The notes under the pieces are model-generated. The model was given only the letters and a program-made list of their open reading frames with translations, made no database searches and was not told the DNA's origin. From positions 116,530-180,529 of the forward strand of contig SKCR01034779.1 in assembly GCA_019454045.1 (NCBI GenBank): 64,000 nt of DNA, given 5' to 3'. Positions 25,883 through 38,036 of this stretch are shown in pieces. How positions within the stretch are numbered: the first letter of the stretch is position 1; every line of letters starts with the position of its first letter. Source of the stretch: Zanthoxylum bungeanum. Lineage: Eukaryota > Streptophyta > Magnoliopsida > Sapindales > Rutaceae. Both the position numbers and the translations under genes were made by a program.

Positions 25883-28116
25883 ATAGTATCATAGCTAATT
25901 TTAAGCATGAAAATTTTCGGGTTCTTGAGCATAAAATTTGGGGCTTTTGTGTTTTGAACATGTTTCTTTCAAATTGATGCTTTGAGCATGTTTAGAATAT
26001 GATAACTTAGAGTTATGCATGATTACATTTGAAATAAATTGAATGAATCAAAAATTAAAAAAAGCTTAGCTTGGCCGAATATGTAAGGCAGTGCACTGTG
26101 CAGTTTTTTGATTTTTGTAACATAAAGATGTGTTTAAATGCATGTTTAAATATTGATTGTTGGTTTGATTGGATTAGAATCAAAGTCAATAATGTTTATG
26201 TTAAAATCAAAGAGCATGTTGAGCATGAAATGATGTATTTAGGCTTCAATTTGTGTTAAGCATGAAATGATGTATTTTGGCCTCAATTTGTGTTGAGCAT
26301 GAATTGTTGGATTAAGCATGATTAATTAAGTTAATTGGTATTTTGGAAATATTGAGTTTAATTAATTAATCATGACTAATACACTTTAATTATAATATTA
26401 TAATATTTGGAATATTAAAATTGTAATAATTGGCCTTTAAAGTTTATTGGGCTAAAAGTGTGTATTTGGGCTTAATGGGCTTGGTTTGACCAAGTTTGGT
26501 TTTGGACTTTTGGATTGGATCCAATTGGGCCAAAACCAATTCCATAAAGTCCAAATACATCACTTGGCACTTTAAAGAATTTAATTGGGCCTAATGGGCC
26601 TAAATTGATTTGTTGGCAATATGGTGATTCCTATTGGGCCTTGGCATTTTTGGTTTGATCCATTATGGCCAAAGCCCATGCCTAAAGAATCAATTAAAAG
26701 CCCATTGGACTTTAATTAAAATGACATTGGATGTTATTGGGCCTTTGAGACCCATTAAGATTGGATTTGGAATCCAAGTCTTTAAGGAAAATAAATAAGT
26801 GTAAATATTTAATTTGGAATTAAATTGGAATTAGTATTGAATACAAATAAATTGGATTTAAAGTTGTAGTTCAATAATTCAAGAATACTTACTTTGAGTA
26901 TTTATTCTTAAACGAGTTTGACTCGAGCAAATCAAATCGTTGTTTGAACATTGGATGATCATTAATTCAAAGATTAATTAATTGGATTAGATTGATTGAA
27001 TAACATGTTTTGTATGATTACATGAATGTGTTGTATGAATAATGTATATCGGATGGATATTAGAAGGGCGAGGGCAATTTTGGAAATTGTAATAAATTTA
27101 TAATTTATTAAATTGGACCTGCGTGTCCAGCCTTTTATCTCCTTATTCTTTGTATTTCTCTTCTCACCAATTCCCCTCAATGTAAATGAGGTTTCTTTAT
27201 TGTATTATGTTATTGGGTAGAAGTTAGAATAGTTCTAGCCGGGGAGAGGAAAAAGAGTGATTTGTTCTAGGAACAATTTGTGACATATCCATCCGCATAT
27301 CATTATTAATTTACTTTTTGCGCTTTATAATGTTTTAGAAGCATGCTTAAGGGTGTATGATGAGACCTTAACAAAGATAATAAATTGGTTGCCAATTTAC
27401 GCGAAAAACCCTCAAAACATATTAAGCGTTTTTCCTTCCGTTGAGTGATTCTTACTCAAGATCCAAAGTTGGCATTGGTTTGTTGGCCAAAGTCAAGACT
27501 TTGTCAATTGAGGATGTGTTTGAATCATGAGAGTTTTGTTCCATATCGGTGTCTTGTCCAAGTCGTGATTTGTTGGCCAAAGTCAAGATCACTTCTTGTC
27601 CATCGACATTGATTACGAAGCTTTCCATGTCAATGGGTCCCGCTTAACTGGAATCATTAAGCTTGTTGTGCCAAAGCCAAGGCTTAGTTGATTCAGAGGA
27701 AAAAGGTTAGGAAAATATATTGGATATATTGGCATATATATTGTATATATGTTTCGGACTTGGAGGTCCACCTACCGGATCTAGGAATTGGATGAGATCC
27801 AATTGATCTTAGAGATCTACCTAGTTAAATATCATACAGCTTGTTGGCCAAAGTCAAGGTTGTATGTTATTTAACGGGATCCTAGCCCACTAGGAAACTA
27901 GGTTTCCCGAGTACTCGACAGAGGGTTAGAGACTCGCCGAAAAATAGTGGGAGGCTAGTATTGAATTTGCAATTTCATTCAGATACTTAGCTTTACGCGC
28001 TTTCAAATTATTTCGTCAAAATTATTTTAGTTGGACTAATACAATGTTATTTTTCTTGTAACAGTTAGACTGTACCCAAATATCGTTGACTAGATAGTTG
28101 GACTATCGTAGCCAAG
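25883..28116 (+). other. Element C leader (PBS to gag)
   Basis: About 2.2 kb without an open frame of note. It includes the altered PBS at 25883, many TGGGCC/GGCCCA-type words at 26430-26760, and direct repeats of TGTTGGCCAAAGTCAAG at 27481, 27571 and 27842. The final 150 bases contain inverted repeats of the form stem-TGG-stem. The length matches the leader of D (42151-44490). Confidence 0.75.
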
Positions 28117-28854
28117 ATGACTGGAAAGGGAAATGTCCGAGACATTATCATGGGCGAAAATGTCTTCAAGGGCACGAACTTTGCCGATTGGGAAATGAAT
28201 CTAAGGATAGTCCTTGGAGCCGAGAGGCTACTATATACTATACAGAGACCTCTTGGGCCTAAGCCCAAACCTGATGAGCTACTTGAGCTGGAGCTTTGGA
28301 AGACTCACAGCGATGATTGTGATACTGCTCAGTCTATTATGCTTGCTTCTATGACTCAGCATTTCCGTCGACAGAACAGGGACTTGGATCCCTATAACAT
28401 GTTGGCAAGGTTGCAAGATCTTCACCGATCTAACCGTAGGTCACGGAGATATGAGTTAGTAAAGAAGCTCTTTCGTTCACGTTTGTCAGAAGGCATGTCT
28501 GTTGAGTCCCATGTGGCACAGATGATTGCTGACATAGATGAGCTAGCTGAGATGGGGATAGTCTTTGAGGCTGAGATTACCATAGATATGGTCCTGCAAT
28601 CTCTCCCCGACACTTGGAGACAGTTCATCATAAACTATAATTTGATGAACACTGATGATACTCTTGGAGACTTATTGTCGGTTCTCAAGGAAGTTGAGAA
28701 AGAGCTGCTTAAGGGCAACAAGCGCGAGGCGCACTTTGCTTCGACATCTCATACACCGAGGGCTGGGCTCAAGGCGACTGGAGGTGTGAAGAAGAAGAAG
28801 CATAAAGGAAAGGGCAAGGCCAGATTTGTCCTTAGGCTTCCCAGAAGCCTTTGA
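28117..28854 (+). CDS. gag: Element C gag protein, zinc knuckle missing
   Basis: 245 residues from ATG at 28117, the first in-frame ATG after the leader. The N-terminal half (FADWEMNLRIVLGAE, then LLYTI) and the helical middle (RYELVKKLFRSRL, DMVLQSLPDTWRQFI) match the retrotransposon gag fold of the UBN2 type, which forms the virus-like particle. The C-terminus is Lys/Gly-rich (VKKKKHKGKGKARF) and then ends at a TGA. The expected CX2CX4HX4C zinc knuckle that binds RNA is absent; elements A and D have decayed remnants of it at this position. Gag is out of frame with the following protease, so no continuous gag-pol is possible. Confidence 0.85.
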   Translation: MTGKGNVRDIIMGENVFKGTNFADWEMNLRIVLGAERLLYTIQRPLGPKPKPDELLELELWKTHSDDCDTAQSIMLASMTQHFRRQNRDLDPYNMLARLQDLHRSNRRSRRYELVKKLFRSRLSEGMSVESHVAQMIADIDELAEMGIVFEAEITIDMVLQSLPDTWRQFIINYNLMNTDDTLGDLLSVLKEVEKELLKGNKREAHFASTSHTPRAGLKATGGVKKKKHKGKGKARFVLRLPRSL

Positions 28855-28882
28855 TTAAAGCGGGCAAGGCACCGACTTAGGT

Positions 28883-29512
28883 ATGTTTGTTATAGAGATA
28901 AACATGACTACTTCTAGTTTAAAAAATTGGATTTTTGATTCTGGTTGTGGTACTCATATATGTACTGATGTGCAGGATCTGCAGATTAGCAGGAGACTGG
29001 CCTCATGGGAGATTGATCTACGCGTTGGAAATGGGGCACCAGTCGCCGTTTTGGCCGTTGGCACTTTTGTTTTAGAACTGCCTTCGGGGCATGTACTTAA
29101 ACTTTCAGATTGTTATTATGTACCTAGTTTGACTAGGAATATTATCTCTGTATCTTGTTTGACCCAATGCGGGTACACTTTTGTATTCCGAAACACTGGG
29201 TGTTTTGTTTATAAAGATGATTTTGAGATATGTTCTGCTGATGCTAATAATGGTCTTTATATTTTGAATATAAATCAATCTCAAACATATAATGTAACAA
29301 ACAAAAGGCTCAAACTAAGTAACAAAGATGAAACTTATATGTGGCACTGTCGTCTGGGACACATAAACAAGACTCGCATATCCACACTTTCGAAGAGTGG
29401 GTACTTGGACGGATTTGATCCAAATTCATATGACGTCTGCGAATCTTGCTTATTAGGAAAATGCCTAAATCACCTTTTAGCGGTAAAGGTGTACGCGCCA
29501 CCGAACTGTTAG
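28883..29512 (+). pseudogene. pol: Element C protease and integrase N-terminus (frameshifted pol)
   Basis: Open for 209 codons in frame 2. The aspartic protease active site reads DSGCGTHIC at about residues 19-27. The pre-integrase HHCC zinc finger follows: HCRLGH about residues 152-157, then CESC about residues 187-190. Next comes LLGK, after which the frame is lost: a one-base deficit in an A run near 29457 shifts the sequence to the frame that continues at 29446. The text after the shift point in this frame is nonsense. The ATG at 28883 is probably not a true start. Confidence 0.85.
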
Positions 29513-31707
29513 CCCTCGTTCATAGTGACGTTTGTGGGCCCATGTCTAGCCAGGCTAGAGGTGGATATGAATACTTCGTAACCTTTACGGATGATGCATC
29601 ACGTTATGGTTATGTGTATCTTATGAGACACAAGTCGGAAACTTTTGAGAAATTCAAAGAGTTTCGACACGAAGTTGAAAAACAGACCGGCAAGAGTATA
29701 AAGACATTACGGTCGGACCGTGGTGGCGAATACTTGAGCAATGAGTTTCTAGATTACTTGAAAGAATATGGTATTCTTTCACAGTGGACTCCTCCTGGAA
29801 CACCACAATTAAACGGTGTGTCCGAACGGAGAAACCGAACTTTGTTGGACATGGTAAGGTCTATGATGAGTCGCACTGAGCTACCTATTTCCTTCTGGGG
29901 ATATGCATTAAACAGTGCAATTCTTATTTTGAATAAGGTTCCGTCAAAGTCTGTACAACAGACACCATATGAGATATGGACAGGAAAGAAACCGGGTTTC
30001 TCATTCCTGAAGATTTGGGGATGCTGGGCATACGTCAAACGTTTGGAAGGTACCAAACTTGAGCCCAAGTCGGATAAATGCCTATTCGTAGGATATCCTA
30101 GGGAAACCAAAGGATATTACTTCTATCACCCACGAGAGAACAAAGTATTTGTTGCTCTACATGCGGTTTTCCTTGAGAAGGAATTCCTAAATGCAGTGGT
30201 TAGTGGGAGGAAAGTAGAACTTGATGAAAATCGGAGTGATACTGTTCCTGGCATAGAATCCTCAACGGAACAAGAACAGTCCATCCGGGATGAGACTGTA
30301 CCACAATCTTCTATTACACAAGGACCGCGTAGGTCGGAGAGAGTCAGGATACAACCTGAGAGGTATGGGTTTCTGATCTCACCTCATGTAGATATTAATC
30401 TCATTGAGGATACTGAACCGGCTACGTATGAGGAAGCGATACAAGATATCGATTCCGCTTTATGGCAAGAAGCCATGAAGTCTGAAATGGATTCCATGTA
30501 CACCAACCAAGTTTGGACACTGGTTGATGCACCAGAAGGCGTAAAGCCTATTGGTTGCAAATGGGTCTTCAAGAAGAAGACCGACATGGATGGCAACGTA
30601 CAAACGTACAAAGCTAGGCTTGTAGCGAAGGGGTATCGTCAACGACATGGTGTCGATTACGACGAAACTTTCTCACCCGTTGCCATGATTAAATCCATTC
30701 GGATAATGCTTGCTATTGCTGCATATTTCGATTACGAGATATGGCAGATGGACGTTAAAACCGCTTTCCTTAACGGAAACCTTTTGGAGGATGTTTATAT
30801 GCAACAGCCTGACGGTTTTATCGTGCCTAAACTTGCAAACAAGGTTTGTAAGTTAAATCGGTCCATTTATGGACTGAAGCAAGCATCGCGGTCATGGAAC
30901 CAACGTTTTGATGAGATCATAAAAGAATATGATTTCATTCAAAACGAAGATGATCCTTGTGTATACAAGAAGGTTAGTGGGAGAGCACTGACTTTTATTG
31001 TCCTTTATGTTGACGATGTATTGCTTATAGGCAATGACATTCCCATGTTAACATCGGTGAAGGCTTGGCTTTCATTAAAATTCTCCATGAAAGATCTGGG
31101 AGAAGCAGCCTATATTCTAGGAATAAAGATCTACCGGGATAGATCTAGAAAGCTGCTTGGACTCTCCCAGAGCACGTACATTGACAAAGTGTTGAAAAGA
31201 TTCAACATGGATCAGTCCAAGAGGGGACTGTTACCAGTGTCACATGGCATCACTCTATCTAAGGACATGTGTCCTAAAACTCAAGATGAGAGAAACAACA
31301 TGAGTCGGATACCGTTCGCCTCGGCAGTCGGATCGATCATGTATGCCATGATATGTACGCGACCTGATGTCTCGTATGCTTTGAGCATGTGTAGTCGTTA
31401 TCAGGCCGATCCAGGTGATGGTCACTGGATGGCAGTTAAGAACATCCTTAAGTATCTTAGACGAACTAAGGATGCTTTCTTAATCTATGGAGATGGAGAA
31501 CTTGAGGTAACTGGGTATACCGATGCAAGTTTCCAAACCGATAAAGACGACTACAAGTCGCAATCCGGGTACATATTTTGTTTGAATAACGGAGCAGTGA
31601 GCTGGAAATCTTCCAAGCAAGATACTGTTGCCGATTCAACAACAGAAGCGGAGTACATTGCTGCAGCTGAAGCAGCAAAGGAAGCAGTTTGGATCCGAAA
31701 ATCCTAA
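29446..31707 (+). pseudogene. pol: Element C integrase core, reverse transcriptase and RNase H (pol)
   Basis: 753-codon open frame. The integrase catalytic triad is visible: Asp in LVHSDVCGP, Asp in LRSDRGGEY, Glu in GVSERRNRTLL. The chain continues through the GKKPGFSFLKIWGC region and a linker with PRRSERVRIQPERYGF. Reverse transcriptase begins near WTLVDAPEGVKPIGCKWVFK. It has VKTAFLNGNLLEDVYM and RSIYGLKQASRSWNQRF, and the catalytic YVDD in LYVDDVLLIGND (about 31007-31030). RNase H has the TDASFQTD and TTEAEYIAAAEAAKEAVW motifs. The frame breaks at about 31700, one base short, so the last 100 residues lie in another frame. All key catalytic residues visible are conserved. Confidence 0.93.
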
Positions 31708-31991
31708 TTGGATTAGGAGTAGTTCCGTTAGCAGCTGACCCCGTTCCATTGTATTGTGACAATAACGGGGCTATAGCGCAGGCTAAGGAACCGCGGTCTC
31801 ATCAACGATCCAAGCATGTTCTTCGACGTTTCCATCTGATACGTGAGATCATACATCGTGGCGATGTGAAGATCGAGAAGGTCGCATCAGATGACAACAT
31901 TGCAGATCCGCTGACGAAAGCTATTTCACAGCAGAAGTTTGAGAAACATATACATAGTTCAGGTGTTAGATGCTTGAGTGACTGGCTATAG
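31689..31991 (+). pseudogene. pol: Element C RNase H C-terminus (frameshifted)
   Basis: Continuation of pol in the third frame. It shows YCDNNGAIAQAKEP, HQRSKHVLRRFHLIREII and ADPLTKAI, the conserved tail of copia RNase H, and ends at a TAG directly before the polypurine tract. The join with the preceding frame needs one base near 31700. The ATG at 31689 is incidental. Confidence 0.9.
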
Positions 31992-32005
31992 GCCAAGTGG
32001 GAGAT

Positions 32006-33940
32006 TGTTAGACAATTATGACCCATAGCGTCACTGTTTGTAAAAGACATTGTGTTTTTGTACTAAATTAACTATGTAGTAATGAAATTGCCTTTTACCA
32101 TTTTGTAATTTATTTACTTTGATATAGAAATGGTAGAAGTCCTTATGATTAGTTCCGGATTGAGATGATATGAGACAGTATCAATCCATAAAGGTTTAAT
32201 CATTAAATATCCCTAGTCGTAGTATTATCGAGACTGGACATCGATAATGCGGAATAGACTAGTATTGCACTTGTGCGCGTTGTGAGGGCATAACGACACA
32301 GTTCTCATATGTTTAAGTATTGGATACTTATGCAAGTGCGATAGGAGGTTGTGTTTTACCGATGGTACGGAAAACAGCTTCGCTCTGGATAGACCCCGCG
32401 GAATCCCATTGGTAGTATGTATATGTGTCTATGGGAGTCCGCTTCAGGGTAGGTGTATTTGGTCTTAACCTGAGACTTGCATCGCTAGTACTTGCGACAA
32501 TCGGTAAACTTTCGTTTTGGTCGTCCAGGGCTTTAACAGGTTCTGTGTGCGCCTCTTCTAGGTTTATTGAGAATCGTAGTGTATTGGATGTGATGTCAAG
32601 ATGGAAGTATCACTTCAGACATATGGAGATGATGATCACGCAGGGATTCAGAACTAGTTCTCTATAGTGTTGCAACCATCGAGATAATATGACAAGGTCA
32701 TGATTATCCGATTCAAAGAGACTAGTTGCTTGATATCCGATATGTGCTTCGTACGGGGCAGACACTATTCCAGCCCCAGGCCTTGCACGTGACATCAGAT
32801 ACTGGATCGCTATACGCAATACGACGTATACTACGCCTGACATAGATTATATATTCCAGTAAGAATATTTCTGGAGAATTGGGTAGGCACGGTGCTTTGC
32901 TAGAAGCCAACCATGTCTTGTAAATCGGTAAGCACGTGGTACGAGGTACTTACTTTATCGGATAGTCCGATAACCGGATTTACTGCCAACATATCCAGAG
33001 ATCTCTTGGGTCGCTTCCCAAAGATTCACCGATGACAGTTGACTTAATTAGAATTAATCTGGGATTAATTTAGAGAGAGAAAATTAATCTGGGATTAATT
33101 GGGGCTTTATTTAATCTGGGATTAAATGTGTTCGGTAGAGAGAGAACACGATTAATTTGGAATTAATCGGTAAAATAAATTTAATAGTTAAATTTGATTT
33201 TTCTATTTAATTTATTCGAATGGGCTAAAATTAATATATCGGATATATTAATATGAATTGGATTTCATTACGAAATTAAAGTCGGACTTTAATACGAACG
33301 AATGAATTAATTTAGAATTAATTCGTAATCGACGTTCGTAATATATTTGCGAGGCAATCGTTATTTAATTAATTAGATTTAATTATTTAGCGACGAAAGT
33401 TCGTTTAATCGGATTAAACGGAACTGAGCCGCGTCAAATGTTCGTAGAGATATTTGAATTTTGAATTCAAATAGTGGGGCCCACTTCACATGTGTGGTAG
33501 GTGGTGGTAGTTGGCATTTATGCCAAGCCACCAACCACCCAACCACCTTGTAATGGTTTTGGTAAAACCATTTACCCAACTACCAAGTTTTGGTGAAAAG
33601 GGTAAAAGGGTTTTACCAAAAGCAAATCTCTACACATCATTTACACAAGTTGAACAAAAGAAACCCTAGCACACAACACTCCTTGGGCGTGAGCTACCTC
33701 CCTCTCTTCACTTGGATTTTGTTCTTCAAATCAAAAGCTAGCACTTAAGCAAGTCAACAAAGGTGATAGGGAAACATCTTCAAGAGTTGGAATCAACACT
33801 TTGCTTGGAACTTGGAGTTCTCTTCTCAAATTTTTAAAAGCTCAAATCCGTTCGTTGTAAGTATTTCCGCAACTTATAATGATCTTAATCACTTGTTTTC
33901 ATGCTTATTAGATCCTTGGCATGTTCTAGGAACACTAACA
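32006..33940 (+). repeat. Element C, 3' LTR
   Basis: Starts TGTTAGACAATTATG after the polypurine tract and ends CACTAACA. 1935 bp against 1934 bp for the 5' LTR. Inverted repeats with 3-base spacers at 33060-33480 are mostly perfect here, for example TAATATAT, CGG, ATATATTA near 33233. Confidence 0.94.
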
Positions 33941-33945
33941 AAGAA

Positions 33946-34647
33946 TTATCTTGACTTTGCCAACAAAATCAACAACTGGACAAGACATCGATATGAAACA
34001 AACCTCATGAAATTCAAACACATCTGCAATGGACAAAGGTCTTGACTTTGGCCAACAAACCATGCCAATCTTGGATTTGAGAATGAATCATTCAATGGAA
34101 GGAAAAAACGCTTAAATATTTTGTTGAGGGTTTTTCGCTCGCGTAATTGGAAACCAATTAATTATCTTTGATTAGGTCTCATCATACACTCTTAAGAATG
34201 CATTCTAAAAGCATAATAAGGTGCGGTAAATAAATTAATAATGATATGCGGATGGATATTTAAAACATTTTGTTCCTATAACAAATTTCTCCATTTCCTC
34301 TCTCCCGGCTAGCACTATTCTTACTTCTACCCAATTACATAACACTTCTAAAGAAACCTCATTTATATTGAGGGGAATAGGTGATAAGAGAAATACAAAG
34401 AGTCAAGAGGTAATAGGCTGGACACGCAGGTCCAATTTAATAAATTCTAAATTTATTACAACAATTTCTAAAATTGCCCTCACCCATCTAATATCCATCC
34501 GATATAAATTATTCATACATCACATCCATGTATTCACACAAAGCATGTTATCAATCAATCTAATCCAATTAATTAATCTTTAATTAATGACCATCCAATG
34601 TTCAAACAATGATTTGATTTGCGCGAGTCCAACTCTTTTAAGAATAA
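33946..34647 (-). other. Element A leader, second part, ending in a deletion
   Basis: Resumes A's leader after element C. On the - strand it corresponds to C positions about 26905-27600. At 34647/34648 it joins directly to the middle of the right LTR. The PBS, about 1 kb of leader and about 277 bp of LTR end are missing. Confidence 0.75.
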
Positions 34648-36318
34648 CTAATCCTTGTGTGACTCTCGGCCAAGCCAATAGAAGAGAGAAAAATTGGCAC
34701 AATGCCAAGAGTGGTGGAGAGAAAAATGAGATGAGTGTGTTGTATGTTGATTTCAAAAATCAAGTAATCTAATACCAAATTTCAAAAATTAGTAAAAGGT
34801 CTTTCACACATCAATGAATTAAGCTTGTGTGTTTCACAAGTTTTCAACAACCCAACCACTTCCATCAACCAAAATAGATGAGATGGACTAGGTGATGCGA
34901 CTTGTGTGGGCCCCACTTGATTCAAAATCCGAGTGGGCCCGCAACACATCCCGTGCTCGGGTTCGCTAATTCCAAATTAACGAATTTTCCGTTGCGACGT
35001 GATTAAATCAAATTTAATTAAATAATTATGCCTAGCAAAATTACTATTCACGTCGCTAGCGAATTAATTTTAAATTAACTCGTTTGCCCGAATTAAAATC
35101 CAATTTTAATTCCGCGTCGAAATCTAATTTCATTTAATATATCTAATATATTATTTTATCGATTAATTCCAAATTAATCATTCTCTCTCTATTAATTGAA
35201 TTTTATCCCAGATAAAATTCTCCGTAATTAATCCTAGATTAATTTTCTCTCTCTACTAATTAATCCCAGATTAATTATTTTTGAGTCATACGTCATCGGT
35301 GAATCTTCAGGAAGCGACCCATGAGATCCCTAGATATGTTGGCAGTAAATCCGGTCGTCGGACTATCCGAACACGTATGTACCTAGTACTACGTTTTTAC
35401 CTATTTACAAGACATGGTTGGCTTCTAGCAAAGCACTGTACCTACCCAATTCTCCAGAAATATTCTTAAAGGAATATATAATCTATATCAGGCGTAGTAT
35501 ATGTAGTATTGCGTATTGTGATCCAGTATCTGATGTCACATGCAAGGCGTGAGGCTGGAATTGTGTCTGCCCCGTACGAAGCATATATGGGATCTCTGGT
35601 AACTAGTCTATGTAATCGGATAAACATGACCTAGTCATATTATCTCGATAGCTGCAGCATACAAGAGTACCAATTTCTTATCCTACGTGACCATCATCTC
35701 CATATGATTGAAATAATACTTCCATCTTGACATCACACCCAATACACTATGATTCTCAATATACCCAGAAGAGGCGTACACAGAACCAGTTAAAGCCTCG
35801 GACGACCAAAACCAAAGTATATTGATTGTCGCAAGTATTAGCGATGTAAGTTTCACTTTAAGACAAAATACACCTACCCTGATTCAGACTTCCATAGACA
35901 CATAGTCATACTACCAATGGAATTTCGAGGGGTCTATCCAGAGCAAAGGTGTTTCCGTACCATCGGTAAACACAACCTCCTATTACACTTGCATGAGTAT
36001 CCAATACCCAAATATATGAGAACTATGTCGTTATGCTCCCACAACGCGCACAAGTGCAATACTAGTATATTCCGCATTATCGATGTCCAATCTCGATAAT
36101 ACTATGACTAGGGGTGTTTTAATGATTAAACCTTAGTGGATTAATACTGTCTCATATCTTATTAATCCAGAACTAATCATATGGACTTTTATCATTTATA
36201 TATCTTGGTAATCCAATTACAAATGATAAAAAAGCAATTTCCTTTGTCACATAGTTAATTTGTACAAAAAACCATGTTTTGCACAAATAGTGATGCTATG
36301 AGTCATAATTGTCCAACA
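34648..36318 (-). repeat. Element A, 5' LTR, truncated at its inner end
   Basis: Matches 8522-9363 plus 18805-19633. Unlike the left LTR it is not interrupted, so it shows the empty site of element B near 35486 (CTATATCAGGCG). It ends TCCAACA at 36318, followed by the target duplication GATTT. Confidence 0.9.
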
Positions 36319-36440
36319 GATTTAAGATGTGAGTTGCTAACTCAAGTGTTCTAAGCTCACTATTAAGGATATGAAGGTGTAGTGTGTGAGCTTGAGTATG
36401 AGAGTGTATGATAATGAAAGTTTAGTAAACTACATGTTTT
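36319..36440. other. Pre-insertion DNA between elements A and D
   Basis: 122 bp of the older target. It joins 8239 on the left (after removing A) and 50037 on the right (after removing D). It contains A's second target copy GATTT and D's first target copy GTTTT (36436-36440). Confidence 0.8.
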
Positions 36441-36712
36441 TGTTGGACAATTATGACCCATAACGTCAGTATTTGTACAGATCACTATGTTTTTGTACAA
36501 ATTAACTATGTGACAAAGAAGATTGCACTCTTATCATTTGAGATTAGATCACCTGGATGTATAAACGATATGAGGTCCTTATGATTTGTTCCTGGATTGA
36601 GAATGATATGAGACAATATCAGTCCACGAATGATAAATTATTAAATATCCCTAGTCAGAGTATTATCGAGATTGGACATCGATAAATACGTAGAAGACTA
36701 TTTGTAACATCC
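36441..36712 (+). repeat. Element D, 5' LTR, first piece
   Basis: Starts TGTTGGACAATTATG and runs to AGACTATT, where block E begins. It corresponds to 47948-48208 of the 3' LTR. Confidence 0.88.
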
Positions 36713-37839
36713 CGCATAAGCCAGGATGCTACCGGCAGGAGACAGGCTAATCCTGTCTCCATAAGCCTCTGACTTTGACGAAATTTCGACATGACCTCTA
36801 CTAAAAACGACCAACCTGGATCAAGTCCAGCTACTCTAAACAACTTATTGGGCCCGACACTAAAAATATACACCAAATCAATAAACTCAAGACATAATAC
36901 CACTGGGCTCCGTGCCCAAAAATACGTATAAACAAAAATTTTTACAGACTTTAAACTTATACAACTAAACTTATAAACAACTCAATTATTTTACAAATAA
37001 ACTCATAAACCACTTGACTCTTATATTCCCAAGACCTGGTGACTGGCTGACTGCAACGCTGCTATCCGGCTTCTCAAGCTTTGGTGTCTGTGATCGACCG
37101 ATCAGGTCACCAACCTGTAAAACTCAAACACTGTAGTAATGTGAGTCATAAGACTCAGTAAGTAACTATGCTCATTCCTTGAGCATCAAACACATGCAAC
37201 GTCTGAATCCAGTTTCTATATTTACTTGGGCTGTCTATTTGACCATGCAAATATATATATTAAGTCTGAATTAATTATCTAGCGACTAACCATTTAGCAA
37301 GCACAATCTTTATTACTGATGTTTATTATCTGTTCACATACATACTTTAAATCATGATTCTTGTTTACACTTCCAAACATTCATAACATACATCAAGATT
37401 TTATATTACAATTTTTATATCAAAACCCATCATGCTTCCGCTACGCTACTCTAATTTCTCTTTATCTTTTGTACACTCAAAGCTAATCTGGGTGAGATAT
37501 TTATAATAGCTATCTTTCTTTTATTTTCTTGAAATATCATCAAATCGGTTATTATAAAACATTTTTTCTATTCAAACATTTAATACATTATCGACACTCA
37601 TGTATCCATATATATAAGTAATCATACTGTCATGTATTACCATTCATGAAAGATTCTCCTATACAAACATACAATTCATATCAATATCAATCATTTATGC
37701 ATATAAATGTAATAATGCTATCATGCATTAATATCAGCTATATATAACTCAAATGATTCCTAAAATGTATGATTTATATGCATGATTTGTAAACTAAGTT
37801 CTGCCTTAACATGTTATGCTTTTATAAAATGCGTTTGGA

Positions 37840-38030
37840 AAATCTTTTTTTGAAAAACTGTTTTCTGGAAACTGCTTTATGAAATCTGTCTTTCTGAAAT
37901 ACTTTTTCTAAAAACTGTTTCTGAAAACTGCTCATCTGAAAACTGTTTTTGAAAACTGAAATCTGAAATCTGAAATCTGTATTTCGGAAAACTGAAAACT
38001 TTCTCTGAGTTCTGTGTCTCTGTCTGAAAA
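37840..38030. repeat. Diverged short tandem repeats of CTGAAAACTG type
   Basis: About 190 bases built from variants of CTGAAAACTGTTT and GAAATCTGAAATCTG in irregular tandem order, inside block E directly before the hairpin array. Confidence 0.8.
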
Positions 38031-38036
38031 ACTGGA

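Larger units (their letters stand above)
23949..33940 (+). mobile_element. Element C: nearly complete copia retrotransposon (9.99 kb)
   Basis: 5' LTR 23949-25882 and 3' LTR 32006-33940 (1.93 kb), near-identical. Perfect target duplication AAGAA at 23944-23948 and 33941-33945. An altered primer-binding site, ATAGTATCATAGC, lies at 25883-25895, and the polypurine tract AAGTGGGAGAT at 31995-32005. A 2.2-kb leader precedes gag. Order PR-INT-RT-RH proves copia, and LTR size and protein text resemble the Angela/BARE-1 group. It sits in opposite orientation inside the leader of its relative A. It is probably inactive: frame breaks in pol and no zinc knuckle. Confidence 0.95.
8245..36318 (-). mobile_element. 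Element A: copia retrotransposon split by elements B and C
   Basis: Left LTR 8245-9363 plus 18805-19633, internal part 19634-23948 plus 33946-34647, right LTR 34648-36318. It is flanked by the perfect 5-bp target duplication GATTT (8240-8244 and 36319-36323). On the - strand both LTRs start TGTTGGACAATTATGA, and the internal side of the 3' LTR carries the polypurine tract GGGAGAT (complement at 19634-19640). The right LTR lacks about 277 bp of its inner end together with the PBS and roughly 1 kb of leader, judged against element C. pol is full of stops. Removing B and C gives an element of about 8.6 kb. Confidence 0.9.
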
